A DNA stretch of 64,000 nt from Bacillus mesophilus (GCF_011008845.1 NZ_JAAIWM010000002.1:1-64000), one strand, 5' to 3'; positions 37,204 through 45,719 are shown, numbered from the stretch's first letter. The notes: generated by a model from the letters alone, not told the origin. Numbers and translations are program-made.

Positions 37204-37268
37204 TAAAAAAAACCGCCAGAGTTCACTATTATCCACAGAAGTGGTAATAGTGAACTACTGGCGGTTTA
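37204..37268 (-). terminator. Long hairpin between mpsC and sbtA (terminator or attenuator)
   Basis: ACCGCCAG..GTTCACTATTA..CCAC pairs with GTGG..TAATAGTGAAC..CTGGCGGT, about 23 base pairs in all, followed by U8 on the minus strand. sbtA lies 73 bases downstream with no clear promoter between, so this may partly regulate readthrough into sbtA. Confidence 0.75.
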
Positions 37269-37311
37269 TCCTCAACAAACTAGTAACTAGCCTTTTGAGA
37301 ATCTCCCTTAT

Positions 37312-37674
37312 TTAAAATGTACTTTCATAATCATTATATAATCTAAACACCATGATTCTTTCGCCTGTTTTGGTGCTTATATCCGTGTAAAAGCTTTTCA
37401 CTTGTTCTTCCGTAATACTTAAGATGATTTCTCTTAAATCTTCTATTCCGGATTCAACTAAATCTGAACGAAGCCTCTTTATAGAAGATCTTCCATCCTT
37501 TGTTTCACACAACGCGTATTCTGCTGGAGTAAGAATTCCTCGTAGCGTAACAATGATCATATCTCTTAAGATATCAGCTTTTACCGCTACTGAGCCACGT
37601 CCTAAATAATCCTTTTCCCACTGAGTAATAGCTTTACTAATTTCTGATTCTATAAAACCTTTTGTTTTAGTCAT
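37312..37674 (-). CDS. MpsC-domain protein (DUF2294)
   Basis: 120 residues matching the DUF2294/MpsC family: KGFIESEISKAITQWEKDYLGRGSVAVKADIL, then MIIVTLRGILTPAEYALCETKDGRS and LVESGIEDL. It is soluble. In S. aureus MpsC belongs to mpsABC, whose MpsAB parts are a bicarbonate transport system of the DabAB type. Here the neighbour is SbtA instead. AGGAGG lies 6 bases before the ATG. A strong promoter and long structured leader precede it. Confidence 0.82.
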   Translation of the reverse strand: MTKTKGFIESEISKAITQWEKDYLGRGSVAVKADILRDMIIVTLRGILTPAEYALCETKDGRSSIKRLRSDLVESGIEDLREIILSITEEQVKSFYTDISTKTGERIMVFRLYNDYESTF

Positions 37675-37690
37675 GGCTTGCCTCCTCTAA

Positions 37691-37745
37691 CAGGAAAATC
37701 GGTATATCTACTAACTAATAGAGTTAGTAAATACACCGATTTATT
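37691..37745 (-). promoter_or_regulatory. Hairpin just upstream of the mpsC ribosome binding site
   Basis: AAATCGGT-TAT-TACTAACT pairs with AGTTAGTA-ATA-ACCGATTT, about 19 base pairs with two mismatches and a five-base loop. It ends about 10 bases before AGGAGG. Only U4 follows on the minus strand, so it could act as attenuator or translational control rather than a plain terminator. Confidence 0.6.
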
Positions 37746-37773
37746 CTTTTCGCATTTTCATATTTTAAAAACT

Positions 37774-37830
37774 TCTTCATCCTGCCAATGATCCATTAAC
37801 AGTCTGCTAAAGCTTACAAAACGATGAAAA
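37774..37830 (-). promoter_or_regulatory. Candidate structured leader element of mpsC
   Basis: In the minus-strand transcript an outer stem UUUUCAUC/GAUGAAGA encloses a 20-base unpaired stretch and a perfect hairpin CUGUUAAUG-GAU-CAUUGGCAG (37782-37802), stacked directly on the outer stem. It lies between the promoter and the pre-RBS hairpin, the usual place for a riboswitch aptamer followed by an expression platform. I do not recognise it as a known class. A short ORF (MDHWQDEEVFKI) overlaps it. Confidence 0.5.
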
Positions 37831-37863
37831 CTCAAAAAGCATCTCTCGGAATCAATTAATCTT

Positions 37864-37893
37864 ATTTTAACCTAATTACCCATTTTTTGTCAA
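37864..37893 (-). promoter_or_regulatory. SigA-type promoter of mpsC
   Basis: TTGACA and TAAAAT with an 18-base spacer on the minus strand. The predicted leader to mpsC is about 180 bases. It lies just beyond the stop of the ArsR-type regulator gene. Confidence 0.7.
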
Positions 37894-37913
37894 GATTAAC
37901 CTTTTCTCAATCC

Positions 37914-38819
37914 CTAATTTTCCATAAAACCCATAAAAACAGTGGTTAATTCGTCCATCCCTGTTGGTCGGTATACAAACGTCTCACTACAACATTCGCC
38001 CGTATGATACGCACTAATTAATCCTGCTGTACGTAATAACATAACATGATGATGGACCGTACTCTTAGAGACATCAAAATATTGAAGTATTTCAGTGAAT
38101 GTCATCGGATTTTTGTATACTAGCTTTAATATTTTAAGTCTATTTTCATCTGCTAAAGCCTTGGTAAGCCGAACCAGTTTTTTAGGAGGAGCATGTTCCC
38201 CTTCTGGTAGATCGATTGGATAAAGAATCTGTACCGTATTCTTAAGTTTTCGAGATACGATGAGTGGATTTGTATGGTAAGTGGGAATCATGATGACTTG
38301 TTCTAATCCCTCATATGCTTCAATCCTTAGTCCCCCTGAAATCTGTTCTACATAAGAAATTGGATCTTCGTAATATAGTTTTTCTTTCACAAGAACTGAT
38401 TCTCTAAGGGCATCGGTAATATCTGGATTTAACTTAGAGAAATAGATGGTATCCCACACTTTTATTAATTCAATATATTGATCCCTAATAGTAAGTAAAT
38501 CCGTTGGTAAAGGTGCAGATATGTATGGAAAAAGTTTTTCATAAATACTTCCTGGTTGAAGAGAATGAAGCCATTTTATAAAAGGCTGAACCTCTTCTTT
38601 TTCAGGAGATTGCCAAATTAATAAAAATAAGTAACTCAAACAAGGTAATTCCTTTGTGTTTCCAATTGATAAACCACTAAGTTCTAGACTTTGTTCAGCG
38701 TTAATAATCCATTCTTGCCCGAGTTCAACATGCTTCATTGACTTCCTGTTTAGAAACAAGTCGAGGCTATTGGCTAATTCGTACAATGGAGAAAATTCAA
38801 ATTCTACTCTATAGGCCAT
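37914..38819 (-). CDS. ArsR-type winged-helix regulator with large N-terminal domain
   Basis: 301 residues. The C-terminal 90 residues form an ArsR-like winged helix: LTKALADENRLKILKLVYKNPMTFTEILQYFDVSKSTVHHHVMLLRTAGLI. The 200-residue N-terminal part resembles the extended ArsR proteins of Bacillales with unknown ligand. A CC pair sits in the wing (GECCSE). GAGGGGGTGGG precedes the ATG. It is divergent from the oxidoreductase operon at 38991-41592 and probably controls it via the palindromes between them. Confidence 0.82.
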   Translation of the reverse strand: MAYRVEFEFSPLYELANSLDLFLNRKSMKHVELGQEWIINAEQSLELSGLSIGNTKELPCLSYLFLLIWQSPEKEEVQPFIKWLHSLQPGSIYEKLFPYISAPLPTDLLTIRDQYIELIKVWDTIYFSKLNPDITDALRESVLVKEKLYYEDPISYVEQISGGLRIEAYEGLEQVIMIPTYHTNPLIVSRKLKNTVQILYPIDLPEGEHAPPKKLVRLTKALADENRLKILKLVYKNPMTFTEILQYFDVSKSTVHHHVMLLRTAGLISAYHTGECCSETFVYRPTGMDELTTVFMGFMEN

Positions 38820-38890
38820 AGTCCCACCCCCTCTTTATACATATCTATAATTCTACCATGTTAGAAAAAAATAATAAAAGTGGAAAATAG

Positions 38891-38950
38891 TTGAAATTTA
38901 TTTTTTTCTGTTTATAATGAACATTGATAACTGTTCTATTTTTATAGAAC
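38891..38950 (+). promoter_or_regulatory. Promoter with overlapping palindromic operators
   Basis: TTGAAA (38891) and TATAAT (38913-38918) with a 16-base spacer face the oxidoreductase operon. Immediately downstream GAACA-N8-TGTTC and GTTCTAT-TTTT-ATAGAAC overlap, sharing TGTTC. Position at the start site suggests repression, most simply by the divergent ArsR-type regulator. Confidence 0.65.
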
Positions 38951-38990
38951 TATTTATATAATACAAAAAAATAAAACTGGAGTGGTTTTT

Positions 38991-39665
38991 TTGAATGTTT
39001 TAATTGTTTATGCTCATCCTTCCCCTACTTCGTTTAATGGTGCTATGAAGACTGCTGCTATAGAAGAACTCACACAAAATAATGCAACTGTTCAGGTTTC
39101 CGATCTCTATGCAATGAATTTTAATCCAGTGGCCCAACTTAGTGATGTAACTGTCCCAGCCAACGATGAATTGATTCCAACTGATTTGTTAACGGAAAGA
39201 CAAAAGGTTGCATGGGCAGATTTACTAATTTTTCAATTTCCATTGTGGTGGACCTCTACACCTGCTATTTTAAAAGGATGGTTTGACCGTGTTTTTGCAG
39301 CTGGATTCGCCTATGGTCCTGGAGTGTATAACCACGGCGGACTTAAAGGGAAGAAGGCTATGCTATCCATTACTACAGGAGGGAAAAATCTTAATAGCTA
39401 TGGTCCACTAGGACTAAAGGGAGATATGAATGAACGTCTCTTTAACTTGCAGCATGAAATTCTTTATTTTACTGGAATGGATGTTTTGCAACCATCTATT
39501 ATACCTACTGGTGTTAGTGAGTTCGAAAGACTTCAGTATATACATGCTTTTAGAAACCGATTAAAAACAATCCATGAAGAAATACCGATTAACTTTAGAC
39601 CTCTAGAAGACTATCAAAATGGGCAACTAAAATTAAATGAGGAAGTGGGAAGTGCTAACACATGA
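38991..39665 (+). CDS. NAD(P)H-dependent flavodoxin-fold oxidoreductase (KefF/MdaB type)
   Basis: About 224 residues starting (M)NVLIVYAHPSP. It has the flavodoxin-fold NQO/KefF pattern: FNGAMKTAAIEEL, VQVSDLYAMNFNP, FQFPLWWTSTPAILKGWFDRVFAAGFAYGPG and TTGG. It uses FMN or FAD for two-electron quinone reduction. The TTG at 38991 is chosen because GGAG is 8 bases before it and this start gives the classic family N terminus. First gene of a three-gene operon. Confidence 0.88.
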   Translation: MNVLIVYAHPSPTSFNGAMKTAAIEELTQNNATVQVSDLYAMNFNPVAQLSDVTVPANDELIPTDLLTERQKVAWADLLIFQFPLWWTSTPAILKGWFDRVFAAGFAYGPGVYNHGGLKGKKAMLSITTGGKNLNSYGPLGLKGDMNERLFNLQHEILYFTGMDVLQPSIIPTGVSEFERLQYIHAFRNRLKTIHEEIPINFRPLEDYQNGQLKLNEEVGSANT

Positions 39666-40615
39666 AAGCAATCGCAATTGAAAAGTATGGTTCAAGCCAA
39701 GCATTATCAGTTCATCAATTACCCCTACATGAATTAGGACCAAAGGAAATACGCATTGAGGTATATGCCGCATCAGTTAACCCTGTTGATCTTGCAATCA
39801 GAAATGGATGGCTCCAAGGTCGAATTACCTACTCATTTCCACTGGTACTAGGCTGGGATGTAGCAGGAGTGGTTTCAGAAATCGGCTCAGAAGTCACCCA
39901 TTTCAAGGTTGGGGATCAAGTTTATAGCTATCCTGATTTATCAAAGGATGGTGCTTATGCAGAATACATCACAGTTCATGAAGCACTTGTATCTTTAAAG
40001 CCAAGAAATATTTCATTTTTGGAAGCAGCATCTCTACCATTAGTCGGAGTTTGTGCATACCGATCACTCCTCCTAGCTGGAAACCTTAAAAAAGGAGAAA
40101 ATGTTTTAATCTTAGGTGGCTCTGGTGGAGTAGGTAGTTTTGCCGTTCAACTTGCAAAAAGCGTTGGTGCCCATGTGACTGCAACAACTAGCACCAAAAA
40201 TGTAGAATTTGTAAAAAATCTAGGTGCTGATGTAGTGATTGATTACACCACTTCGGACCTTTCAAGTTTTTCTAACAGCTTCGATTTAGTTTTTGATACT
40301 GTAGACCGTCCTTCCTTTGATGAACTTTATGACATGGTAAAAGAAAACGGAAGAATTGTTTCAGTTGCTAACTTTGTTACACAGGCAGACAAGGAAAGAG
40401 CTGCTATTAAAAATATTGCGATTCAATTTCTGATTAGTGATCCTAGTGCTGAAATCTTAAATGAGATTACTATATTAATAGAAAACGAGAGAATTAGACC
40501 TGTTATTGGAGCAGTGTTTGAGTTAGATGATGCGAAAAAAGCTCACGAATTAAGTGAAACTAAACATGCAAGAGGAAAGATTGTTTTAGAAGTGAAAAAA
40601 GGAGTGGTGATTTAA
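39662..40615 (+). CDS. NADP-dependent MDR-family oxidoreductase (quinone reductase type)
   Basis: 317 residues of the zinc-independent medium-chain dehydrogenase family: AASVNPVDLAIRNGW, GWDVAGVVSEIG, and the nucleotide-binding LILGGSGGVGSFAVQLAK. A PLVGVCAYRSLL motif precedes it. It lacks structural zinc cysteines. The ATG overlaps the TGA of the preceding gene (ATGA). Such enzymes reduce quinones or enones with NADPH. Confidence 0.88.
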   Translation: MKAIAIEKYGSSQALSVHQLPLHELGPKEIRIEVYAASVNPVDLAIRNGWLQGRITYSFPLVLGWDVAGVVSEIGSEVTHFKVGDQVYSYPDLSKDGAYAEYITVHEALVSLKPRNISFLEAASLPLVGVCAYRSLLLAGNLKKGENVLILGGSGGVGSFAVQLAKSVGAHVTATTSTKNVEFVKNLGADVVIDYTTSDLSSFSNSFDLVFDTVDRPSFDELYDMVKENGRIVSVANFVTQADKERAAIKNIAIQFLISDPSAEILNEITILIENERIRPVIGAVFELDDAKKAHELSETKHARGKIVLEVKKGVVI

Positions 40616-41592
40616 TGTTAGCCGTAACAGTTAATTCAAAAGTTAAAAATTCCTTAAAGTTAGAAGAGGTTCCTGTTCCCCCAATAGCTCCTGATGAAGT
40701 TTTAGTTCGAATTCATGCTGCTGCCTTAAATCACCGCGATCTTTATGTAAATAATGCTTGGCGCTTTCTTCAGGATGGTCCTGATCAACTTATTGCAGGT
40801 GGAGATGGTGCTGGAGTAATCGTTGAAGTAGGAGAAAATACTGGGGAATGGTCAGTTGGCGATGAGGTTATGCTGAATCCTTATGATATGGAAAAAGATA
40901 TTTTCCTAGGTGGTCCACATAATGGAACATTTGGAGAATTTATAAAAGTATCAGCTAACACCTTAATTAGGAAGCCTACCTACTTATCCTTTCAAGAGGC
41001 TGCCGCTGTTCCATTGGCACTAAGTACAGCCTGGGGTACTGTGGTAACAAAGGGTGCAATAAAATCGAATGAAACCATCTTGTTACAAGGAATAGGCGGA
41101 GGAGTGGCACTTTTTATCCTTCAATTATTAAATAAACTTGGTGTCTATGTAATTGTAACTTCAGGCTCGAATGAAAAACTAGAGGCCGCCAAGAAACTTG
41201 GTGCTATGGCCGGAATTAATTATAAAACCGAGAATGTTGTCAATCGGGTCTTAGAACTTACTAAGGGTAAAGGTGTGGACGTTTCCATTGATAGTAGTGG
41301 AAAGGATTCAATTGAAAGTAGTACCCTTTCACTTGCTGAGAATGGACGATTATTAGTGTTTGGATCTACTACAGGCGGCATTAACTGGGATGAATTACGC
41401 AAGCAAAAATACTTCGTTGAAACTGGAATGGTTAATCAACAAGACCTTCAAGAAGCCGTTACATATTATACAGAACAACAACTTAAGCCTATTATATCAA
41501 GTAAAATATATTCACTTAAGGAATACAAGGATGCCTATAAAGAGCTTGAAAAAGCTGAACAGTTTGGAAAGATCATTATACAAATCTCATAA
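40615..41592 (+). CDS. MDR-family zinc-type alcohol dehydrogenase-like protein
   Basis: 325 residues. It has HAAALNHRDLYV, GGDGAGVIVEVGENTGEWSVGDEV, and the Rossmann LLQGIGGGVALFILQLLNKLG. Despite the family name, catalytic zinc cysteines are absent, as in the quinone-reductase branch. It overlaps the preceding gene by one base (AATG) with RBS AAAGGAGTGG. It is a second MDR in the operon, only moderately similar to the first. Confidence 0.85.
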   Translation: MLAVTVNSKVKNSLKLEEVPVPPIAPDEVLVRIHAAALNHRDLYVNNAWRFLQDGPDQLIAGGDGAGVIVEVGENTGEWSVGDEVMLNPYDMEKDIFLGGPHNGTFGEFIKVSANTLIRKPTYLSFQEAAAVPLALSTAWGTVVTKGAIKSNETILLQGIGGGVALFILQLLNKLGVYVIVTSGSNEKLEAAKKLGAMAGINYKTENVVNRVLELTKGKGVDVSIDSSGKDSIESSTLSLAENGRLLVFGSTTGGINWDELRKQKYFVETGMVNQQDLQEAVTYYTEQQLKPIISSKIYSLKEYKDAYKELEKAEQFGKIIIQIS

Positions 41593-41601
41593 ATCATCAT
41601 T

Positions 41602-41637
41602 CAAGAGGCCATACTTCTTCTAAGTTATGGCCTCTTG
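41602..41637. terminator. Terminator between convergent oxidoreductase and ger operons
   Basis: CAAGAGGCCAT pairs with ATGGCCTCTTG over a 14-base loop. It lies between convergent stop codons and may serve both. Confidence 0.65.
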
Positions 41638-41642
41638 TACGA

Positions 41643-42740
41643 TTAATTTAATAACCCTGTACCTTGAAGTGTCATTTCAACATTAACATTAAACTTTATT
41701 TTAGGATACATTTCTAACCAGTCCTCATACTCATTTTTGTAAGAGTGTGATGCCCGATATAATAATCCGAACCCTACCGGATCAAGTTCTTCTTTTTGTA
41801 TTTTTTGAAGAAGACCTTCGACTCTCTCCTTGACTTGTTTCTCTGCTAGTTCTTTTACCTTGGGAATATCTGATTTGTCCATGTGTCCCGTAGCTTCCTC
41901 AACAATACCTTCTAATTGAACATCTATGTCGATTGTTTCTTTATTAATTTTGATGTTCGTTTTAGCTAAATCTACAGCAATAAATATTTGTTCATCTTCC
42001 TGTGATTTCACTTCCACATCCAATTTCGAGGCGCGGTTCATTAAAATACGAAGTACTTTTGTTTCTTTTGTTGATAAAGTTGTCTGTAAACTCTCTTTAT
42101 TGAATAGGGCAGATTTATGAACATCAAACAACTCTCCATTGTCATGTACTTCAATGATTGGTAATAGGGGATCCAATCCTTTTTCTCTCAATCTTTTCCA
42201 AAAATCGAATAAATACTCCGTTACAATATAGGGAGATTCTGTTCCCGTTTTACCAAATATTAAAAAGAGTGAATTAGATGGTACTCGCTCTGATTTGGGC
42301 TGTATATCCAAAATTTCCTTAGCACTTGGCTCTCCAATTGCAAGAAAGGCAACCTTTTGGATATCTCGCCGGCGTATGAACCAGTCCAATACCTCTTTAA
42401 TATTATTTTCAGCCACCTCTTTGCTAATTACGATGATCTTTGCATGACTAAAATCAAGTTCCTTATCAATTTTAGACTTCATCAGTCTAACTGCCCCCGT
42501 TATCGTGGTGCTATCCTCTTCCACCACAACAGATTCAGGAACACCTGATTTTGGGTCGGCAGCCGGAACAGCAAGCTTAAGAGTTACTTTATATTTTTGA
42601 TCTCTTTTTTTTGATTCATCAATACCGATACTTACAACAAAAAAACGTTTATCAATATCTTTATAGCCACATGAACTAAGAGAGAATAGGATTAATAATA
42701 GCGTCATTAATTTCAAGATCTTCTTTACATTTCGATTCAT
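41643..42740 (-). CDS. Germinant receptor C subunit (GerAC-type lipoprotein)
   Basis: 365 residues. A lipoprotein signal ends LLILFSLSSC, with the lipidated cysteine near residue 25, followed by GYKDIDKRFFVVSIGID, the Ger(x)C start. The C-terminal half (LLYRASHSYKNEYEDWLEMYPKI) is typical. It anchors on the outer face of the spore inner membrane. Its start overlaps the B subunit stop by 4 bases. Confidence 0.92.
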   Translation of the reverse strand: MNRNVKKILKLMTLLLILFSLSSCGYKDIDKRFFVVSIGIDESKKRDQKYKVTLKLAVPAADPKSGVPESVVVEEDSTTITGAVRLMKSKIDKELDFSHAKIIVISKEVAENNIKEVLDWFIRRRDIQKVAFLAIGEPSAKEILDIQPKSERVPSNSLFLIFGKTGTESPYIVTEYLFDFWKRLREKGLDPLLPIIEVHDNGELFDVHKSALFNKESLQTTLSTKETKVLRILMNRASKLDVEVKSQEDEQIFIAVDLAKTNIKINKETIDIDVQLEGIVEEATGHMDKSDIPKVKELAEKQVKERVEGLLQKIQKEELDPVGFGLLYRASHSYKNEYEDWLEMYPKIKFNVNVEMTLQGTGLLN

Positions 42741-43825
42741 TTGACAACCCTCCTAGCCAGAAAAAACATCATGCCAACTAGAAATGCTTCACTAGGTAAA
42801 CGAACATTTAACCACAATTCGCCAAACTCAAAAATATCTTTTTCTCTAAAATTATTTTCTACTATTAATACGATTAGCCCAAAGGCTAAGAGGATTGACC
42901 AATTTACGAACACGCTTCTTTTTTCTTTGATTTTCACTGTTCCTAGAACAATTTTTAGGATCTCAATTGCAACATGCCAATGGACAACCACACTTATTAC
43001 CGAAATACTTACATATAAAAGAATAAATACTGTAATAAGACGTTCAATCGGTCCAAATTCAATTTTCAATGTGTCAGCTGTTGCCACCCATGGATACGTT
43101 AAATCAGCAACGGCTTCAGTTCCCCAAAATCCAATCGGAATAAAAAAAGTGACACATAAATTAACTAATCCTAGAATCGGAACAAACCAAAGATAACGAA
43201 TCTTAAATTTCCCCTTAAACACTCGATTAAACAACACCATATTGGCATAGCCCGAGAAAGTATAAGTCGTGGCAGCAAGGACACTGAAAGAAGGGAAACG
43301 ATCAAAATGGGTGGCAACTTCAATCATTGCATCTAGTGTTAAATATTCATGTAAAAAGGCTTGAGTTAAAATAATTAATATAAAAGGAATATTTAATAAG
43401 AGTAGGATTTCAACGGTATATAAGATTTTCTCCGATTTAAGTCTTGCAATAATGATGATTACACTAATTGCAAAAACAGAGATCATGTTAACTCCTGATA
43501 TATCAGGATTAACAAAGCGGATGGTTACATTATTAAAAGCTAACAATGTTAGGAGCCCTGCAAGGAACCATATTATTGAAAAGAATAGTAAGAAAAATAA
43601 TCGAAACCATTTCGGAGTACTCTCCAATATTTCCGCGATATTCATACCAGGAAATTTATTTAAGGAAATGGTAAATACAAACAGAAAGATCGAACCAATT
43701 ATTGTCCCAAGTAGGATGCCTAAAACAGACCCTTCATATCTGTTTTCAATTAATATGTTTGGTACATGTAAGAAAATATTACCCAACATATTGATTACGA
43801 CAAGATAGAAAAAGTATCTGTTCAA
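42737..43825 (-). CDS. Germinant receptor B subunit (GerAB-type permease)
   Basis: 362 residues with about ten hydrophobic segments, APC superfamily. GerAB/YndE-like features include PNILIENRYEGSVLGILLGTI and AATTYTFSGYANMVLFNRVFK. It is the subunit that senses germinant. Four-base overlaps with both neighbours show a coupled A-B-C operon. The germinant is not predictable here. Confidence 0.92.
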   Translation of the reverse strand: MNRYFFYLVVINMLGNIFLHVPNILIENRYEGSVLGILLGTIIGSIFLFVFTISLNKFPGMNIAEILESTPKWFRLFFLLFFSIIWFLAGLLTLLAFNNVTIRFVNPDISGVNMISVFAISVIIIIARLKSEKILYTVEILLLLNIPFILIILTQAFLHEYLTLDAMIEVATHFDRFPSFSVLAATTYTFSGYANMVLFNRVFKGKFKIRYLWFVPILGLVNLCVTFFIPIGFWGTEAVADLTYPWVATADTLKIEFGPIERLITVFILLYVSISVISVVVHWHVAIEILKIVLGTVKIKEKRSVFVNWSILLAFGLIVLIVENNFREKDIFEFGELWLNVRLPSEAFLVGMMFFLARRVVK

Positions 43826-45195
43826 TTAGTTTGCGCCTCCTTTTTTTTCTGTTTAGCAAGCTTTGCCTCCTTTGAATTTGATAAAAAGAAAATCTTTAAG
43901 TATGGCTCCCCAAAACTATCTAAATTTGCTAAATACGCGATCAATAAAATAAAACTAAAGACTAATCCGACCATACCAAAAAACGTTGTGAATGCTAGTA
44001 GTACATACTTAGTCACGCGCATTGCAAAGCTCATCGCATTAATAGGTATGACAAAATTTGAGATTGCAACAGCTGCTACTATGATGATCATCACGTTTGA
44101 CACAAGTCCCGCTTCTACTGCAGCCTGTCCTAGTATTAGACCACCAACCGTAGTGGCTGTTGAACCAATTGCTTTTGGTAAGCGGACACTCGCTTCTGTC
44201 AGTAGTTCCATCATAATTAACATTAAAAAAACTTCTAGATACGCAGGGTAAGGAACCCCTACTCTACTTCCTGCAATACTTAAAGCTAGCTGAACCCTAA
44301 AGAGTTCTGGGTTATAAGCTGTAACCCCCACATATACGGCAGGTAGTGAAAGGCTAATAAATAAACCTATATACCGTAAAGTAACAATAAAACGACTAAT
44401 CCAAAATGCCTGGTATACATCCTCCATAGATGACATGAAATCATAAAATACCGCAGGAGCAATTAATGCAAAAGGAGTTCCATCAATAAGAAGAACCACT
44501 TTTCCTTGTGCAATATTTTGGGCAATCCGATCAGGTCGCTCAGTAATCATCATGGTTGGAAATAGTGTCTTTTTCGATTTTGTTAGACCTTTGCTTAATT
44601 CACCTGCAGCTTGAATCATATCAACATCAACTTTTTCCAAAGATTGACGCATCTCCTCTAAAACAGCTGTGTGAACTAACCTCTTATCGTAAACAATCAT
44701 CGTTTTAGTCTGGGAAACCAATCCCACCTTAGTTTCTTCCACTCTTAATGATGGCTGAGGGTAACGGTTTCGGACTAAGTTCAAATTTGTATAGACATGC
44801 TCGGTAAGCGCGTTTTGTGGACCTTGTATAACCGTTTCGACAGTAGATTCACTAATTGTATTATTAATCACTTTTTGTACATCAAAGAGATATACTTCAT
44901 TCTCCATAATCATGACTAGAGTACCATTTAATACATCAGTTAATATTTCTCCATTAGATTTATTTTGCTTTTTGTTATGAAGAGAATGTAGGTAGTTTTT
45001 ATATTGTTTCGAGCTTTCCTCGTAAAATGGATCTATAAATAATTTATTAATCTGTTGATCATCACACAAGCTTTTAATATAGAAGATTTTTGCCTTATTA
45101 TGTTCTGCATATAACTGTTGATTGACTATATCCCTAGATGAACCTAATTGTGCATTCAGCCATTCAATGGTATTTTGTTTTTTCTTAAAGAACAT
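43822..45195 (-). CDS. Germinant receptor A subunit (GerAA-type)
   Basis: 457 residues. A soluble N-terminal part (KAKIFYIKSLCDDQQINK... NGTLVMIMENEVYLFDVQ) precedes about five membrane segments. GerA signatures: ERPDRIAQNIAQGKVVLLIDGTPFALIAPAVFYDFM, SLPAVYVGVTAYNPELFR and VGVPYPAYLEVFLMLIMMELLTEASVRLP. It forms the receptor oligomer and ion channel. AGAAGGGG lies about 12 bases before the ATG. Confidence 0.94.
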   Translation of the reverse strand: MFFKKKQNTIEWLNAQLGSSRDIVNQQLYAEHNKAKIFYIKSLCDDQQINKLFIDPFYEESSKQYKNYLHSLHNKKQNKSNGEILTDVLNGTLVMIMENEVYLFDVQKVINNTISESTVETVIQGPQNALTEHVYTNLNLVRNRYPQPSLRVEETKVGLVSQTKTMIVYDKRLVHTAVLEEMRQSLEKVDVDMIQAAGELSKGLTKSKKTLFPTMMITERPDRIAQNIAQGKVVLLIDGTPFALIAPAVFYDFMSSMEDVYQAFWISRFIVTLRYIGLFISLSLPAVYVGVTAYNPELFRVQLALSIAGSRVGVPYPAYLEVFLMLIMMELLTEASVRLPKAIGSTATTVGGLILGQAAVEAGLVSNVMIIIVAAVAISNFVIPINAMSFAMRVTKYVLLAFTTFFGMVGLVFSFILLIAYLANLDSFGEPYLKIFFLSNSKEAKLAKQKKKEAQTN

Positions 45196-45316
45196 GAAGA
45201 AGCAAACCCCTTCTTTTTACATATATTTCTTATCTTGTTCTTTCATGGAAGGAATATACATGATTGTTAAATACTATATCCAAAAGTAACCTTCTATTCG
45301 GTTTCTAATAGCCATA

Positions 45317-45346
45317 ATAAAAAACCTTACAGGTCTGCAAGGTTTA
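45317..45346 (-). terminator. Terminator after the Spo0E-like gene
   Basis: AAACCTT-A-CAG pairs with CTG-C-AAGGTTT over a two-base loop, followed by U6 on the minus strand. Confidence 0.75.
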
Positions 45347-45399
45347 AATTCGCACTATTATATAGCATTTATATTCAGTTTTTTTTTATAAATAAGGAT

Positions 45400-45576
45400 T
45401 TATACATTTACGGCTTCTTGTTCGTTTGTGGTGGATAGCACATACATGTTTAATAAACGATCTAATTCCTGACTACATCTTACTGTCTCTTCATTACGAA
45501 GTCCCTTTGATAATCCTATTTGTATCATTTCATCTCTTTTTACTTGTATGGCCTCGGCTAACTGTTCTCGTCTCAT
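45400..45576 (-). CDS. Spo0E-like aspartyl-phosphate phosphatase
   Basis: A 58-residue gene (MRREQLAEAIQVKRDEM, ending EQEAVNV). It has the two-helix Spo0E fold with motif SQELDRLLNMY, matching the SxxLDxLI signature of phosphatases that strip phosphate from Spo0A~P and delay sporulation. AGGAG lies 10 bases before the ATG and a terminator follows. It sits beside the ger operon on the same strand but is a separate unit. Confidence 0.85.
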   Translation of the reverse strand: MRREQLAEAIQVKRDEMIQIGLSKGLRNEETVRCSQELDRLLNMYVLSTTNEQEAVNV

Positions 45577-45719
45577 TATAGGGTAACTCCTCTATGAAAT
45601 AATAGGCAATAATGACTAGTAAAAATTATTATATCACCATTTGACTTTTATAGAATGAATTCGCTAAAAATAGCCAAAATAAGACAATAATAGACTTAAA
45701 CAAAAAAAAGGTTGGTCTT

